This document shows positions 40,501-52,979 of a DNA stretch of 64,000 nt, in pieces. How positions within the stretch are numbered: position 1 is the first letter of the stretch; each line of letters opens with the position of its first letter. The notes under the pieces were generated by a model. It worked only from the letters and a program-made list of their open reading frames with translations, did no database searches and was not told where the DNA came from. Source of the stretch: Excoecaria cochinchinensis (Eukaryota > Streptophyta > Magnoliopsida > Malpighiales > Euphorbiaceae); the NCBI GenBank assembly GCA_947683425.1, contig CANTUQ010000318.1:1-64000 (forward strand), given 5' to 3'. A program made the translations under genes and the position numbers.

Positions 40501-40770
40501 GAAATTTTTGATCCGAGTCCAATAATTCGGGAAAACTTGATCGGAATAGCTACTGGGAGCTTGCCGGTCACAACGCGTCGAGAATTGGCTTCGTCGGGAT
40601 CTGACGAATTTTTACGGATTTTCCTAGGGGCACCCATAGGGAAAATCACCAGAATCGAAAAATCGTAAAAAGTGGCGAAATTTTTGATCCGAGTCCAACA
40701 ATTCGGGAAAAATTGATCGAAAAAGCTACTGGGAGCTTGTCGGTCACAACGCGTCGAGAATTGGCTTCGT
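37510..40770 (+). repeat. 8-mer (1,390 bp) and 4-mer (695 bp) higher-order repeat
   Basis: The TCGGTGTTTTTTACGG monomer occurs at 38,341, 39,731 and 40,426, steps of 1,390 and 695 bp. These equal eight monomers (six long, two short) and half of that. The GGGGCACCCATAGGG monomer follows each one by about 180 bp. A second marker set (TTGGACCCGAG, TCGGCATCTGACG with ACTGATTTCC, GTATCCGAGTCC, AAGAATTAGTTTCG) repeats at 1,390 bp only. So a 4-mer HOR appears to have doubled into an 8-mer with different halves. Confidence 0.85.
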
Positions 40771-41709
40771 CGGGATCTGACGAATTTTTACGGATTTTCC
40801 TAGGGGTACCCCTAGGGAAAATCACCAGAATCGAAAAATCGTAAAAAGTGGTGAAATTTTGGATCCGAGTCCAATAATTCGGGAAAACTTGATCGGAATA
40901 GCTACTGGGAGCTTGCCGGTCACAACGCGTCGAGAATTAGTTTCGTCGGAATTTTTACGGATTTCCCTAGGGGTACCCCTAGGGAAAATCACCAGAATCG
41001 AAAAATCATAAAAAGTGGTTAAATTTTTGATCAGAGTCCAATAATTCGGGAAAACTTAATCGGAATAGCTACTGGGAGCTTGCCGGTAACAACGCGTCGA
41101 GAATTGATTTCGTCGGAATTTTTACGTATTTTCCTAGGGGTACCCCTAGGAAAAATCACCAGAATCGAAAAATCATAAAAAGTGGTTAAATTTTTGATCC
41201 GAGTCCAATAATTCGGGAAAACTTGATCGGAATAGCTACTGGGAGCTTGCCGGTCACAACGCGTCGAGAATTGGCTTCGTCGGGATCTGACGAATTTTTA
41301 CGGATTTCCCTAGGGGTACCCCTAGGGAAAATCACCAGAATCGAAAAATCGTAAAAAGTGGTGAAATTTTGGATCCGAGTCCAATAATTCGGGAAAAACT
41401 TGATCGGAATAGCTACTGGAAGCTTGCTGGTCACAACGCGTCGAGAATTGGCTTCGTCGGGATCTGACGAATTTTTACGGATTTTCCTAGGGGTACCCCT
41501 AGGGAAAATCACCAGAATCGAAAAATCGTAAAAAGTGGTAAAATTTTGGATCCAAGTCCAATAATTCGGGAAAACTTGATCGGAATAGCTACTGGGAGCT
41601 TGCCGGTCACAACGCGTCGAGAATTGGCTTCGTCGGGATCTGACGAATTTTTACGGATTTTCCTAGGGGTACCCCTAGGGAAAATTACCAGAATCGAAAA
41701 ATCGTAAAA

Positions 41710-44700
41710 AGTGGCGAAATTTTGGATCCGAGTCTAATAATTCGGGAAAACATGATCGGAATAGCTAGTGGGAGCTTGCCGGTCACAACGCGTCGAGAAT
41801 TGGTTTCGTCAGGATCTGACGAATATTTACGGATTTCCCTACGGGTACCCCTAGGGAAAATCACCAGAATCGAAAAATCGTAAAAAGTGGCGAAATTTTT
41901 GATCCGAGTCCAATAATTCGGGAAAACTTGATAGAAATAGCTACTGGGAGCTTGTCGGTCACAACGCGTCGAGAATTGGCTTCGTCGGGATCTGACGAAT
42001 TTTTACGGATTTCCCTAGGGATACCCCTAGGGAAAATCACCAGAATCGAAAAATCGTAAAAAGTCGTGAAATTTTGGATCCTAGTCCAATAATTCGGGAA
42101 AACTTGATCGGAATAGCTACTGGGAGCTTGCCGGTCACAACGCGTCGAGAATTGGCTTCGTCGGTGTTTTTATGGATTTCCCTAGGGGTACCACTAGGGA
42201 AAATCACCAGAATCGAAAAATCTTAAAAAGTGGTGAAATTTTGGATTCGAGTCCAATAATTCGGGAAAACTTGATCGGAATAGCTACTGGGAGCTTGCCG
42301 GTCACAACGCGTCGAGAATTGGTTTCGTCGGAATTTTTACGGATTTCCCTAGGGGTACCCCTAGGGAAAATCACCAGAATCGAAAAATCATAAAAAGTGG
42401 TTAAATTTTGGATCCGAGTCCAATAATTCAGGAAAACTTGATCGGAATAGCTACTGGGAGCTTACCGGTCACAACGCGTCGAGAATTGGCTTCGTCGGGA
42501 TCTGACGAATTTTTACCGATTTCCCTAGGGGTACCCCTAGGGAAAATCACCAGAATCGAAAAACGTAAAAAGTGGTGAAATTTTGGATCCGAGTCCAATA
42601 ATTCGGGAAAAACTTGATCGGAATAGCTACTGGGAGCTTGCCGGTCACAACGCGTCGAGAATTGGCTTCGTCGGGATCTGACGAATTTTTACGGATTTCC
42701 CTAGGGGTACCCCTAGGGAAAATCACCAGAATCGAAAAATCCTAAAAAGTGGCGAAATTTTGGATCCGAGTCCAATAATTCGGGAAAACATGATCGGAAT
42801 AGCTAGTGGGAGCTTGCCGGTCACAACGCGTCGAGAATTGGCTTCGTCGGGATCTGACGAATTTTTACGAATTTCCCTAGGGGTACCCCTAGGGAAAATC
42901 ACCAGAATCGAAAAATCGTAAAAAGTGGCGAAATTTTTGATCCGAGTCCTATAATTCGGGAAAACTTGATCGAAATAGCTACTGGGAGCTTGCCGGTCAC
43001 AACGCGTCGAGAATTGGCTTCGTCGGGATCTGACGAATTTTTACGGATTTCCCTAGGGATACCCATAGGGAAAATCACCAGAATCGAAAAATCGTAAAAA
43101 GTGGTGAAATTTTGGATCCTAGTCCAATAATTCGGGAAAACTTGATTGGAATAGCTACTGGGTGCTTGCCGGTCACAACGCGTCGAGAATTGGCTTCGTC
43201 GGGATCTGACGAATTTTTACGGATTTCCCTAGGGGTACCCCTAGGGAAAATCACCAGAATCGAAAAATCGTAAAAAGTGGCGAAATTTTTGATCCGAGTC
43301 CAATAATTCGGGAAAACTTGATCGGAATAGCTACTGGGAGCTTGCCGGTCACAACGCGTCAAAAATTGGCTTCGTCGGAATTTTTACGGATTTCCCTAGG
43401 GGTACCCCTAGGGAAAATCACCATAATCGAAAAATCGTAAAAAGTGGTGAAATTTTGGATCCGAGTCCAATAATTCGGGAAAACTTGATCGGAATAGCTA
43501 CTGGGAGCTTGCCGGTCACAACGCGTCGAGAATTGGTTTCGTCGGTGTTTTTTACGGATTTCCCTAGGGGTACCCTAGGAAAAATCACCAGAATCGAAAA
43601 ATCGTAAAAAGTGGCGAAATTTTTTATCCGAGTCAAATAATTCGTGAAAACTTGATCGGAATAGCTACTGGGAGCTTGCCGGTCACAACGCGTCGAGAAT
43701 TGGCTTCGTAGGGATCTGACGAATTTTTACGGATTTCCCTAGGAGTACCCCTAGGGAAAATCACCAGAATTGAAAAATCGTAAAAAGTGGCGAAATTTTG
43801 GATCCGAGTCCAATAATTCGGGAAAACTTGATCGGAATAGCTACTGGGACCTTGCCGGTCACAACGCGTCGAGAATTGGCTTCTTCGGGATCTGACGAAT
43901 TTTTAAGGATTTCCCTAGGGTTACCCCTAGGGAAAATCACCAGAATCGAAAAATTATAAAAAGTGGTAAAATTTTGGATTCGAGTCCAATAATTCGGGAA
44001 AACTTGATCTGAATAGCTACTGGGAGCTTACCGGTCACAACGCGTCGAGAATTGGCGTCGTCGGAATTTTTATGGATTTCCCTAGGGGTACCACTAGGAA
44101 AAATCACCAGAATCGAAAAATCGTAAAAAGTGGTGAAATTTTGGATCCGAGTCCAATAATTCGGGAAAACTTGATCGTAATAGCTACTGGGAGCTTGCCG
44201 GTCACAACGCGTCGAGAATTGGTTTCGTCGGTGTTTTTTACGGATTTCCCTAGGGGTACCCTAGGAAAAATCACAAGAATCGAAAAATCGTAAAAAGTGG
44301 CGAAATTTTTGATCCGAGTCCAATAATTTGGGAAAACTTGATCGGAATAGCTACTGAGAGCTTGCCGGTCACAACGCGTCGAGAATTGGCTTCGTCGGGA
44401 TCTGACGAATTTTTACGGATTTCCCTAGGGGTACCCCTAGGGAAAATCACCAGAATCGAAAAATCGTAAAAAGTGGCGAAATTTTTGATCCGAGTCCAAC
44501 AATTCGGGAAAACTTGATCGGAAAAGCTACTGGGAGCTTGCCGGTCACAACGCATCGAGAATTGGCTTCGTCGGGATCTGACGAATTTTTACGGATTTCC
44601 CTAGGGGTACCCCTAGGGAAAATCACCAGAATCGAAAAATCGTAAAAAGTGGTGAAAATTTGGATCCGAGTCCAATAATTCGGGAAAACTTGATCGGAAT

Positions 44701-45320
44701 AGCTACTGGGAGCTTGCCGGTCACAACGCGTCGAGAATTGGTTTCGTCGGAATTTTTACGGATTTCCCTAGGGGTACCCCTAGGGAAAATCACCATAATC
44801 GAAAAATCATAAAAAGTGGTTAAATTTTGGATCCGAGTCAAATAATTCGGGAAAACTTGATCGGAATAGCTACTGGGAGCTTGCCGGTCACAACGCGTCG
44901 AGAATTGGCTTCGTCAGGATCTGACGAATTTTTACGGATTTCCCTAGGGGTACCCCTAGGGAAAATCACCAGAATCGAAAAATCGTAAAAAGTGGTGAAA
45001 TTTTGGATCCGAGTCCAATAATTCGAGAAAAACTTGATCGGAATAGCTACTGGGAGCTTGCCGGTCACAATGCGTCGAGAATTGGCTTCGTCGGGATCTG
45101 ACGAATTTTTACGGATTTCCCTAGGGGTACCCCTAGGGAAAATCACCAGAATCGAAAAATCGTAAAAAGTGGCGAAATTTTGGATCCAAGTCCAATAATT
45201 CGGGAAAACTTGATCGGAATAGCTACTGGGAGCTTGTCGGTCACAACGCGTCGAGAATTGGCTTCGTCGGGATCTGACGAATTTTTACGGATTTCCCTAG
45301 GGGTACCCCTAGGGAAAATT
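41710..45320 (+). repeat. Satellite monomers, mixed subtypes, no strict HOR
   Basis: This stretch holds ordinary long and short monomers. AAGTGGCGAAATTT becomes common, and the subtype ACATGATCGGAATAGCTAGTGG appears first at about 41,750 and again at 42,787, about 1,037 bp apart, suggesting a six-monomer exchange. Short variants TCGGTGTTTTTATGG (42,162) and TCGGTGTTTTTTACGG (43,543 and 44,229) are interspersed. Nothing other than satellite is present. Confidence 0.8.
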
Positions 45321-45671
45321 ACCAGAATCGAAAAATCGTAAAAAGTGGCGAAATTTTGGATCCGAGTCCAATAATTCGGGAAAACATGATCGGAATAGCT
45401 AGTGGGAGCTTGCCGGTCACAACGCGTCGAGAATTGGCTTCGTCGGGATCTGACGAATTTTTACGGATTTCCCTAGGGGTACCCCTAGGAAAAATCACCA
45501 GAATCGAAAAATCGTAAAAAGTAGCGAAATTTTGGATCCGAGTCCAATAATTCGGGAAAAACTTGATCGGAATAGCTACTTGGAGCTTGCCGGTCTCAAC
45601 GCGTCGAGAATTGGCTTCGTCGGGATCTGACGAATTTTTACGGATTTCCCTAGGGGTACCCCTAGGGAAAA

Positions 45672-46382
45672 TCACCAGAATCGAAAAATCGTAAAAAGTG
45701 GCAAAATTTTGGATCCAAGTCCAATAATTCGGGAAAACTTGATCGGAATAGCTACTGGGAGCTTGTCGGTCACAACGCGTCGAGAATTGGCTTCGTCGGG
45801 ATCTGACGAATTTTTACGGATTTCCCTAGGGGTACCCCTAGGGAAAATTACCAGAATCGAAAAATCGTAAAAAGTGGCGAAATTTTTGATCCTAGTCCAA
45901 TAATTCGGGAAAAACTTGATCGGAATAGCTACTTGGAGCTTGCCGGTCTCAACGCGTCGAGAATTGGCTTCGTCGGGATCTGACGAATTTTTACGGATTT
46001 CCCTAGGGGTACCCCTAGGGAAAATTACCAGAATCGAAAAATCGTAAAAAGTGGCGAAATTTTGGATCCAAGTCCAATAATTCGGGAAAAACTTGATCGG
46101 AATAGCTACTTGGAGCTTGCCGGTCTCAACGCGTCGAGAATTGGCTTCGTCGGGATCTGACGAATTTTTACGGATTTCCCTAGGGGTACCCCTAGGGAAA
46201 ATTACCAGAATCGAAAAATCGTAAAAAGTGGTGAAATTTTGGATCCGAGTCCAATAATTCGAGAAAAACTTGATCGGAATAGCTACTGGGAGCTTGCCGG
46301 TCACAATGCATCGAGAATTGGCTTCGTCGGGATCTGACGAATTTTTACGGATTTCCCTAGGGGTACCCCTAGGGAAAATCAC
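45672..46382 (-). other. 236-codon open frame across four monomers; not a gene
   Basis: This is the longest open frame that I note in the window. Its translation is four copies of the same reverse-strand satellite reading (FPRGTPREIRKNSSDPDEANSRR and following). It stays open because three consecutive monomers have the extra A and are 177 bp, a multiple of three; 176- and 167-bp monomers shift the frame at each repeat. There is no signal peptide, known domain or codon-level conservation to suggest selection as a protein. I read it as a by-product of the repeat length. Confidence 0.9.
46064..46240 (+). repeat. Representative 177-bp monomer (extra A)
   Basis: The A-run after AATTCGGG has five As instead of four, giving 177 bp between successive GGATCC starts. 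The same extra A marks monomers around 41,396, 42,608, 45,029, 45,560, 45,910, 46,087, 46,265, 47,323, 47,672, 49,767, 50,119 and 52,890, so this is a spreading sublineage of the 41-53 kb part of the array. Because 177 is divisible by 3, reading frames stay in phase across consecutive copies. Confidence 0.9.
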
Positions 46383-47270
46383 CAGAATCGAAAAATCGTA
46401 AAAAGTGGCGAAATTTTGGATCCAAGTCCAATAATTCGGGAAAACTTGATCGGAATAGCTACTGGGAGCTTGTCGGTCACAACGCGTCGAGAATTGGCTT
46501 CGTCGGGATCTGACGAATTTTTACGGATTTCCCTAGGGGTACCCCTAGGGAAAATTACCAGAATCGAAAAATCGTAAAAAGTGGCGAAATTTTTGATCCT
46601 AGTCCAATAATTTGGAAAAACTTGATCGGAATAGCTACTGGGAGCTTGCCGGTCACAACGCGTCGAGAATTGGCTTCGTCGGGATCTGACGAATTTTTAC
46701 GGATTTCCCTAGGGGTACCCCTAGGGAAAATCACCAGAATCGAAAAATCATAAAAAGTGGCGAAATTTTTGATCCGAGTCCAACTATTCGGGAAAACTTG
46801 ATCGGAAAAGCTACTGGGAGCTTGCCGGTCACAACGCGTCGAGAATTGGCTTCGTCGGGATCTGACGAATTTTTACGGATTTCCCTAGGGGTACCCCTAC
46901 GGAAAATCACTAGAATCGAAAAATCGTAAAAAGTGGTGAAATTTTGGATCCCAGTCCAATAATTCGGGAAAACTTGATCGGAATAGCTACTGGGAGCTTG
47001 CCGGTCACAACGCGTCGAGAATTGGCTTCGTCGGGATCTGACGAATTTTTACGGATTTCCCTAGGGGTACCCCTAGGGAAAATTACCAGAATCGAAAAAT
47101 CGTAAAAAGTGTCGAAAGTTTGGATCCGAGTCCAATAATTCGGGAAAACATGATCGGAATAGCTAGTGGGAGCTTGCCGGTCACAACGCGTCGAGAATTT
47201 GCTTCGTCGGGATCTGACGAATTTTTACGGATTTTCCTAGGGGTACCCCTAGGGAAAATCACCAGAATCA
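46130..47270 (+). repeat. 8-mer block, copy 1 (offset 1,410 bp)
   Basis: The block recurs 1,410 bp downstream (eight long monomers, two of them with the extra A). Exact equivalents include ATCCAAGTCC at 46,418 and 47,828, AATCATAAAAAGTGGCG at 46,741 and 48,151, and AAAAAGTGTCGAAA at about 47,104 and 48,514. Confidence 0.85.
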
Positions 47271-47539
47271 AAAAATCGTAAAAAGTAGCGAAATTTTGGA
47301 TCCGAGTCCAATAATTCGGGAAAAACTTGATCGGAATAGCTACTTGGAGCTTGCCGGTCACAACGCGTCGAGAATTGGCTTCGTCGGGATCTGACGAATT
47401 TTTACGGATTTCCCTAGGGGTACCCCTAGGGAAAATCACCAGAATCGAAAAATCGTAAAAAGTGGCGAAATTTTGGATCCAAGTCCAATAATTCGGGAAA
47501 ACTTGATCGGAATAGCTACTGGGAGCTTGTCGGTCACAA

Positions 47540-48680
47540 CGCGTCGAGAATTGGCTTCGTCGGGATCTGACGAATTTTTACGGATTTCCCTAGGGGTACC
47601 CCTAGGGAAAATTACCAGAATCGAAAAATCGTAAAAAGTGGTGAAATTTTGGATCCGAGTCCAATAATTCGAGAAAAACTTGATCGGAATAGCTACTGGG
47701 AGCTTGCCGGTCACAATGCGTCGAGAATTGGCTTCGTCGGGATCTGACGAATTTTTACGGATTTCCCTAGGGGTACCCCTAGGGAAAATCACCAGAATCG
47801 AAAAATCGTAAAAAGTGGCGAAATTTTGGATCCAAGTCCAATAATTCGGGAAAACTTGATCGGAATAGCTACTGGGAGCTTGTCGGTCACAACGCGTCGA
47901 GAATTGGCTTCGTCGGGATCTGACGAATTTTTACGGATTTCCCTAGGGGTACCCCTAGGGAAAATTACCAGAATCGAAAAATCGTAAAAAGTGGCGAAAT
48001 TTTTGATCCTAGTCCAATAATTTGGAAAAACTTGATCGGAATAGCTACTGGGAGCTTGCCGGTCACAACGCGTCGAGAATTGGCTTCGTCGGGATCTGAC
48101 GAATTTTTATGGATTTCCCTAGGGGTACCCCTAGGGAAAATCACCAGAATCGAAAAATCATAAAAAGTGGCGAAATTTTTGATCCGAGTCCAACAATTCG
48201 GGAAAACTTGATCGGAAAAGCTACTGGGAGCTTGCCGGTCACAACGCGTCGAGAATTGGCTTCGTCGGGATCTGACGAATTTTTACGGATTTCCCTAGGG
48301 GTACCCCTAGGGAAAATCACTAGAATCGAAAAATCGTAAAAAGTGGTGAAATTTTGGATCCCAGTCCAATAATTCGGGAAAACTTGATCGGAATAGCTAC
48401 TGGGAGCTTGCCGGTCACAACGCGTCGAGAATTGGTTTCGTCGGGATCTGACGAATTTTTACGGATTTCCCTAGGGGTACCCCTAGGAAAAATTACCAGA
48501 ATCGAAAAATCGTAAAAAGTGTCGAAATTTTGGATCCGAGTCCAATAATTATGGAAAACATGATCGGAATAGCTAGTGGGAGCTTGCCGGTAACAACGCG
48601 TCGAGAATTGGCTTCATCGGGATCTGACGAATTTTTACGGATTTCCATAGGGGTACCCATAGGGAAAATCACCAGAATCG
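47540..48680 (+). repeat. 8-mer block, copy 2 (offset 1,410 bp)
   Basis: This is the partner of 46,130-47,270. It differs for example at AACAATTCGGG near 48,192 where copy 1 has AACTATTCGGG, and TAATTATGGAAAAC near 48,546. A third, related run of the same monomer types follows at about 49,890-51,120. Confidence 0.85.
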
Positions 48681-49889
48681 AAAAATCGTAAAAAGTGGCA
48701 AAATTTTTGATCCGAGTCCAATAATTCGGGAAAACTTGATCGAAATAGCTACTGGGAGCTTGCCGGTCACAACGCGTCGAGAATTGGCTTCGTCGGGATC
48801 TGACGAATTTTTACGGATTTCCCTAGGGATACCCCTAAGGAAAATCACCAGAATCGAAAAATCGTAAAAAGTGGTGAAATTTTGGATCCTATTCCAATAA
48901 TTCGGAAAAACTTGATCGGAATAGCTACTGGGAGCTTGCCGGTCACAACGCGTCGAGAATTGGCTTCGTCGGTGTTTTTATGGATTTCCCTAGGGGACCA
49001 CTAGGGAAAATCACAAGAATCGAAAAATCGTAAAAAGTGGTGAAATTTTTGATTCGAGTCCAATAATTCGGGAAAACTTGATCAGAATAGCTACTGGGAG
49101 CTTGCCGGTCACAACGCGTCGAGAATTGGCTTCGTCGGGATTTTTACGGATTTTCCTAGGGGTACCCCTAGGAAAAATCACCAGAATCGAAAAATCGTAA
49201 AAAGTGGCGAAATTTTTGATCCGAGTCCAATAATTCGGGAAAACTTGATCGGAATAGCTACTGGGAGCTTGCCGGTCACAACGCGTCGAGAATTGGCTTC
49301 GTCGGGATCTGACGAATTTTTACGGATTTCCCTAGGGGTACCCCTAGGGAAAATCACTAGAATCGAAAAATCGTAAAAAGTGGTGAAATTTTGGATCCCA
49401 GTCCAATAATTCGGGAAAACTTAATCGGAATAGCTACTGGAGCTTGCCGGTCACAACGCGTCGAGAATTGGCTTCGTCGGGATCTGACGAATTTTTACGG
49501 ATTTCCCTAGGGGTACCCCTAGGGAAAATTACCAGAATCGAAAAATCGTAAAAAGTGTCGAAATTTTGGATCCGAGTCCAATAATTTGGGAAAACATGAT
49601 CGGAATAGCTAGTGGAGCTTGCCGGTAACAACGCGTCGAGAATTGGCTTCGTCGGGATCTGACGAATTTTTACGGATTTCCCTAGGGGTACCCCTAGGGA
49701 AAATCACCAGAATCGAAAAATCGTAAAAAGTAGCGAAATTTTGGATCCGAGTACAATAATTCGGGAAAAACTTGATCGGAATAGCTACTTGGAGCTTGCC
49801 AGTCACAACGCGTCGAGAATTGGCTTCGTCGGGATCTGACGAATTTTTACGGATTTCCCTAGGGGTACCCCTAGGGAAAATCACCAGAA

Positions 49890-51120
49890 TCAAAAAATCG
49901 TAAAAAGTGGCGAAATTTTGGATCCAAGTCCAATAATTCGGGAAAACTTGATCGGAATAGCTACTGGGAGCTTGTCGGTCACAACGCGTCGAGAATTGGC
50001 TTCGTCGGGATCTGACGAATTTTTACGGATTTCCCTAGGGGTACCCCTAGAAAAAATTACCAGAATCGAAAAATCGTAAAAAGTGGTGAAATTTTGGATC
50101 CGAGTCCAATAATTCGAGAAAAACTTGATCGGAATAGCTACTGGGAGCTTGCCGGTCACAATGCGTCGAGAATTGGCTTCGTCGGGATCTGACGAATTTT
50201 TACGGATTTCCCTAGGGGTACCCCTAGGGAAAATCACCAGAATCGAAAAATCGTAAAAAGTGGCGAAATTTTGGATCCAAGTCCAATAATTCGGGAAAAC
50301 TTGATCGGAATAGCTACTGGAAGCTTGCCGGTCACAACGCGTCGAGAATTGGCTTCGTCGGGATCTGACGAATTTTTACGGATTTCCCTAGGGGTACCCC
50401 TAGGGAAAATTACCAGAATCGAAAAATCGTAAAAAGTGGCGAAATTTTTGATCCTAGTCCAATAATTTGGAAAAACTTGATCGGAATAGCTACTGGGAGC
50501 TTGCCGGTCACAATGCGTCGAGAATTGGCTTCGTCGGGATCTGACGAATTTTTACGGATTTCCCTAGGGGTACCCCTAGGGAAAATCACCAGAATCGAAA
50601 AATCATAAAAAGTGGCGAAATTTTTGATCCGAGTCCAACAATTCGGGAAAACTTGATCGGAAAAGCTACTGGGAGCTTGCCGGTCACAACGCGTCGAGAA
50701 TTGGTTTCGTCGGGATCTGACGAATTTTTACGGATTTCCCTAGGGGTACCCCTAGGGAAAATCACTAGAATCGAAAAATCGTAAAAAGTGGTGAAATTTT
50801 GGATCCCAGTCCAATAATTCAAGAAAACTTGATCGGAATAGCTACTGGGAGCTTGCCGGTCACAACGCGTCGAGAATTGGCTTCGTCGGGATCTGACGAT
50901 TTTTACGGATTTCCCTAGGGGTACCCCTAGGAAAAATTACCAGAATCGAAAAATCGTAAAAGTGTCGAAATTTTTGATCCGAGTCCAATAATTCGGGAAA
51001 ACATGATCGGAATAGCTAGTGGGAGCTTGCCGGTAACAACGCGTCGAGAATTGGCTTCGTCGGGATCTGACGAATTTTTACGGATTTCCCTAGGGGTACC
51101 CCTAGGGAAAATCACCAGAA
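49890..51120 (+). repeat. Third copy related to the 1,410-bp 8-mer
   Basis: The same succession appears again: ATCCAAGTCC monomers, the extra-A monomer with TCGAGAAAAACTTG, AATCATAAAAAGTGGCG, GTCCAACAATTCGGG with GGAAAAGCTAC, then the ACATGATCGGAATAGCTAGTGG monomer near 51,001. It is offset about 2,445 bp from copy 2, so other monomers lie between. Small single-base losses occur, such as ACGATTTTTACGG near 50,896 and GTAAAAGTGTCG near 50,955. Confidence 0.75.
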
Positions 51121-52355
51121 TCGAAAAATCGTAAAAAGTGGCAAAATTTTTGATCCGAGTCCAATAATTCGGGAAAACTTGATCGAAATAGCTACTGGGA
51201 GCTTGCCGGTCACAACGCGTCGAGAATTGACTTCGTCGGGATCTGACGAATTTTTACGGATTTTCCTAGGGATACCCCTAGGGAAAATCACCAGAATCGA
51301 AAAATCGTAAAAAGTGGTGAAATTTTGGATCCTAGTCCAATAATTCGGGAAAACTTGATCGGAATAGCTACTGGGAGCTTGCCGGTCACAACGCGTCGAG
51401 AATTGGCTTCGTCGGTGTTTTTATGGATTTCCCTAGGGGTACCACTAGGGAAAATCACAAGAATCGAAAAATCGTAAAAAGTGGTGAAATTTTGGATTCG
51501 AGTCCAATAATTTGGGAAAACTTGATCAGAATAGCTACTGGGAGCTTGCGGTTACAACGCGTCGAGAATTGGCTTCGTCGGGATTTTTACGGATTTTCCT
51601 AGGGGTACACCTAGGAAAAATCACCAGAATCGAAAAATCGTAAAAAGTGGCGAAATTTTTGATCCGAGTCCAATAATTCGGGAAAACTTGATCGGAATAG
51701 CTACTGGGAGCTTGCCGGTCACAACGCGTCGAGAATTGGCTTCGTCGGGATCTGACGAATTTTTACGGATTTCCCTAGGGGTTACCCCTAGGGAAAATCA
51801 CCAGAATCGAAAAATCGTAAAAAGTGGCGAAATTTTTGATCCGAGTCCAATAATTCGGGAAAACTTGATCGGAATAGCTACTGGGAGCTTGCCGGTCACA
51901 ACGCGTCGAGAATTGGCTTCGTCGGGATCTGACGAATTTTTACGGATTTTCCTAGGGGTACCCCTAGGGAAAATCACCAGAATCGAAAAATCGTAAAAAG
52001 TGGTGAAATTTTGGATCCGAGTCCAATAATTCGGGGAAAACTTGATCGGAATAGCTACTGGGAGCTTGCCGGTCACAACGCGTCGAGAATTGGCTTCGTC
52101 GGGATCTCACGAATTTTTACGGATTTTCCTAGGGGTACCCCTAGGGAAAATCACCAGAATCGAAAAATCGTAAAAAGTGGTGAAATTTTGGATCCGAGTC
52201 CAATAATTCGGGAAAACTTGATCGGAATAGCTACTGGGAGCTTGCCGGTCACAACGCGTCGAGAATTGGCTTCGTCGAAATTTTTACGGATTTCCTTAGG
52301 GTAACCCTAGGGAAAATCACCAGAATCTAAAAATCATAAAAAGTGGTGAAATTTT

Positions 52356-52522
52356 GGATCCGAGTCCAATAATTCGGGAAAACTTGATCGGAATAGCTAC
52401 TGGGAGCTTGCCGGTCACAACGCGTCGAGAATTGGCTTCGTCGGAATTTTTACGGATTTCCCTAGGGGTACCCCTAGGGAAAATCACCAGAATCGAAAAA
52501 TCGTAAAAAGTGGTGAAATTTT
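52356..52522 (+). repeat. Representative short (167-bp) monomer
   Basis: This is a consensus short monomer, with the next GGATCC start exactly 167 bp downstream. TCGG joins directly to AATTTTTACGG, so the 9-bp GATCTGACG module is absent; everything else agrees with the long form. Sub-variants of the same length read TCGGTGTTTTTATGG (for example near 14,812 and 42,162) or TCGGGATTTTTACGG (near 49,136 and 55,033). Short monomers are enriched in the first 5 kb and at 56-62 kb. Confidence 0.95.
52457..52482. repeat. Conserved 26-bp palindrome of the monomer (example)
   Basis: The core CCCTAGGGGTACCCCTAGGG (52460-52479) equals its own reverse complement, and TTT to the left and AAA to the right extend perfect symmetry to 26 bp, centred on GGTACC between 52469 and 52470. 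Outside it, TTTTTACGGATTT (52447-52459) faces AAATCGTAAAAA (52498-52509), an imperfect outer inverted repeat with a one-base bulge. The same element recurs in essentially every monomer. It could extrude a hairpin or cruciform or serve as a dyad-symmetric protein site; neither is shown by sequence alone. Confidence 0.95.
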
Positions 52523-52979
52523 GGATCCGAGTCCAATAATTCGGGAAAACTTGATCGGAATAGCTACTGGGAGCTTGCCGGTCACAACGCGTCGAGAATT
52601 GGTTTCGTCGGAATTTTTACGGATTTTCCTAGGGGTACCCCTAGGGAAAATCACCAGAATCGAAAAATCATAAAAAGTGGTTAAATTTTGGATCCGAGTC
52701 CAATAATTCGGGAAAACTTGATCGGAATAGCTACTGGGAGCTTGCCGGTCACAACGCGTCGAGAATTGGCTTCGTCGGGATCTGACGAATTTTTACGGAT
52801 TTCCCTAGGGGTACCCCTAGGGAAAATCACCAGAATCGAAAAATCGTAAAAAGTGGTGAAATTTTGGATCCGAGTCCAATAATTCGGGAAAAACTTGATC
52901 GGAATAGCTACTGGGAGCTTGCCGGTCACAACGCGTCGAGAATTGGCTTCGTCGGGATCTGACGAATTTTTACGGGTTT

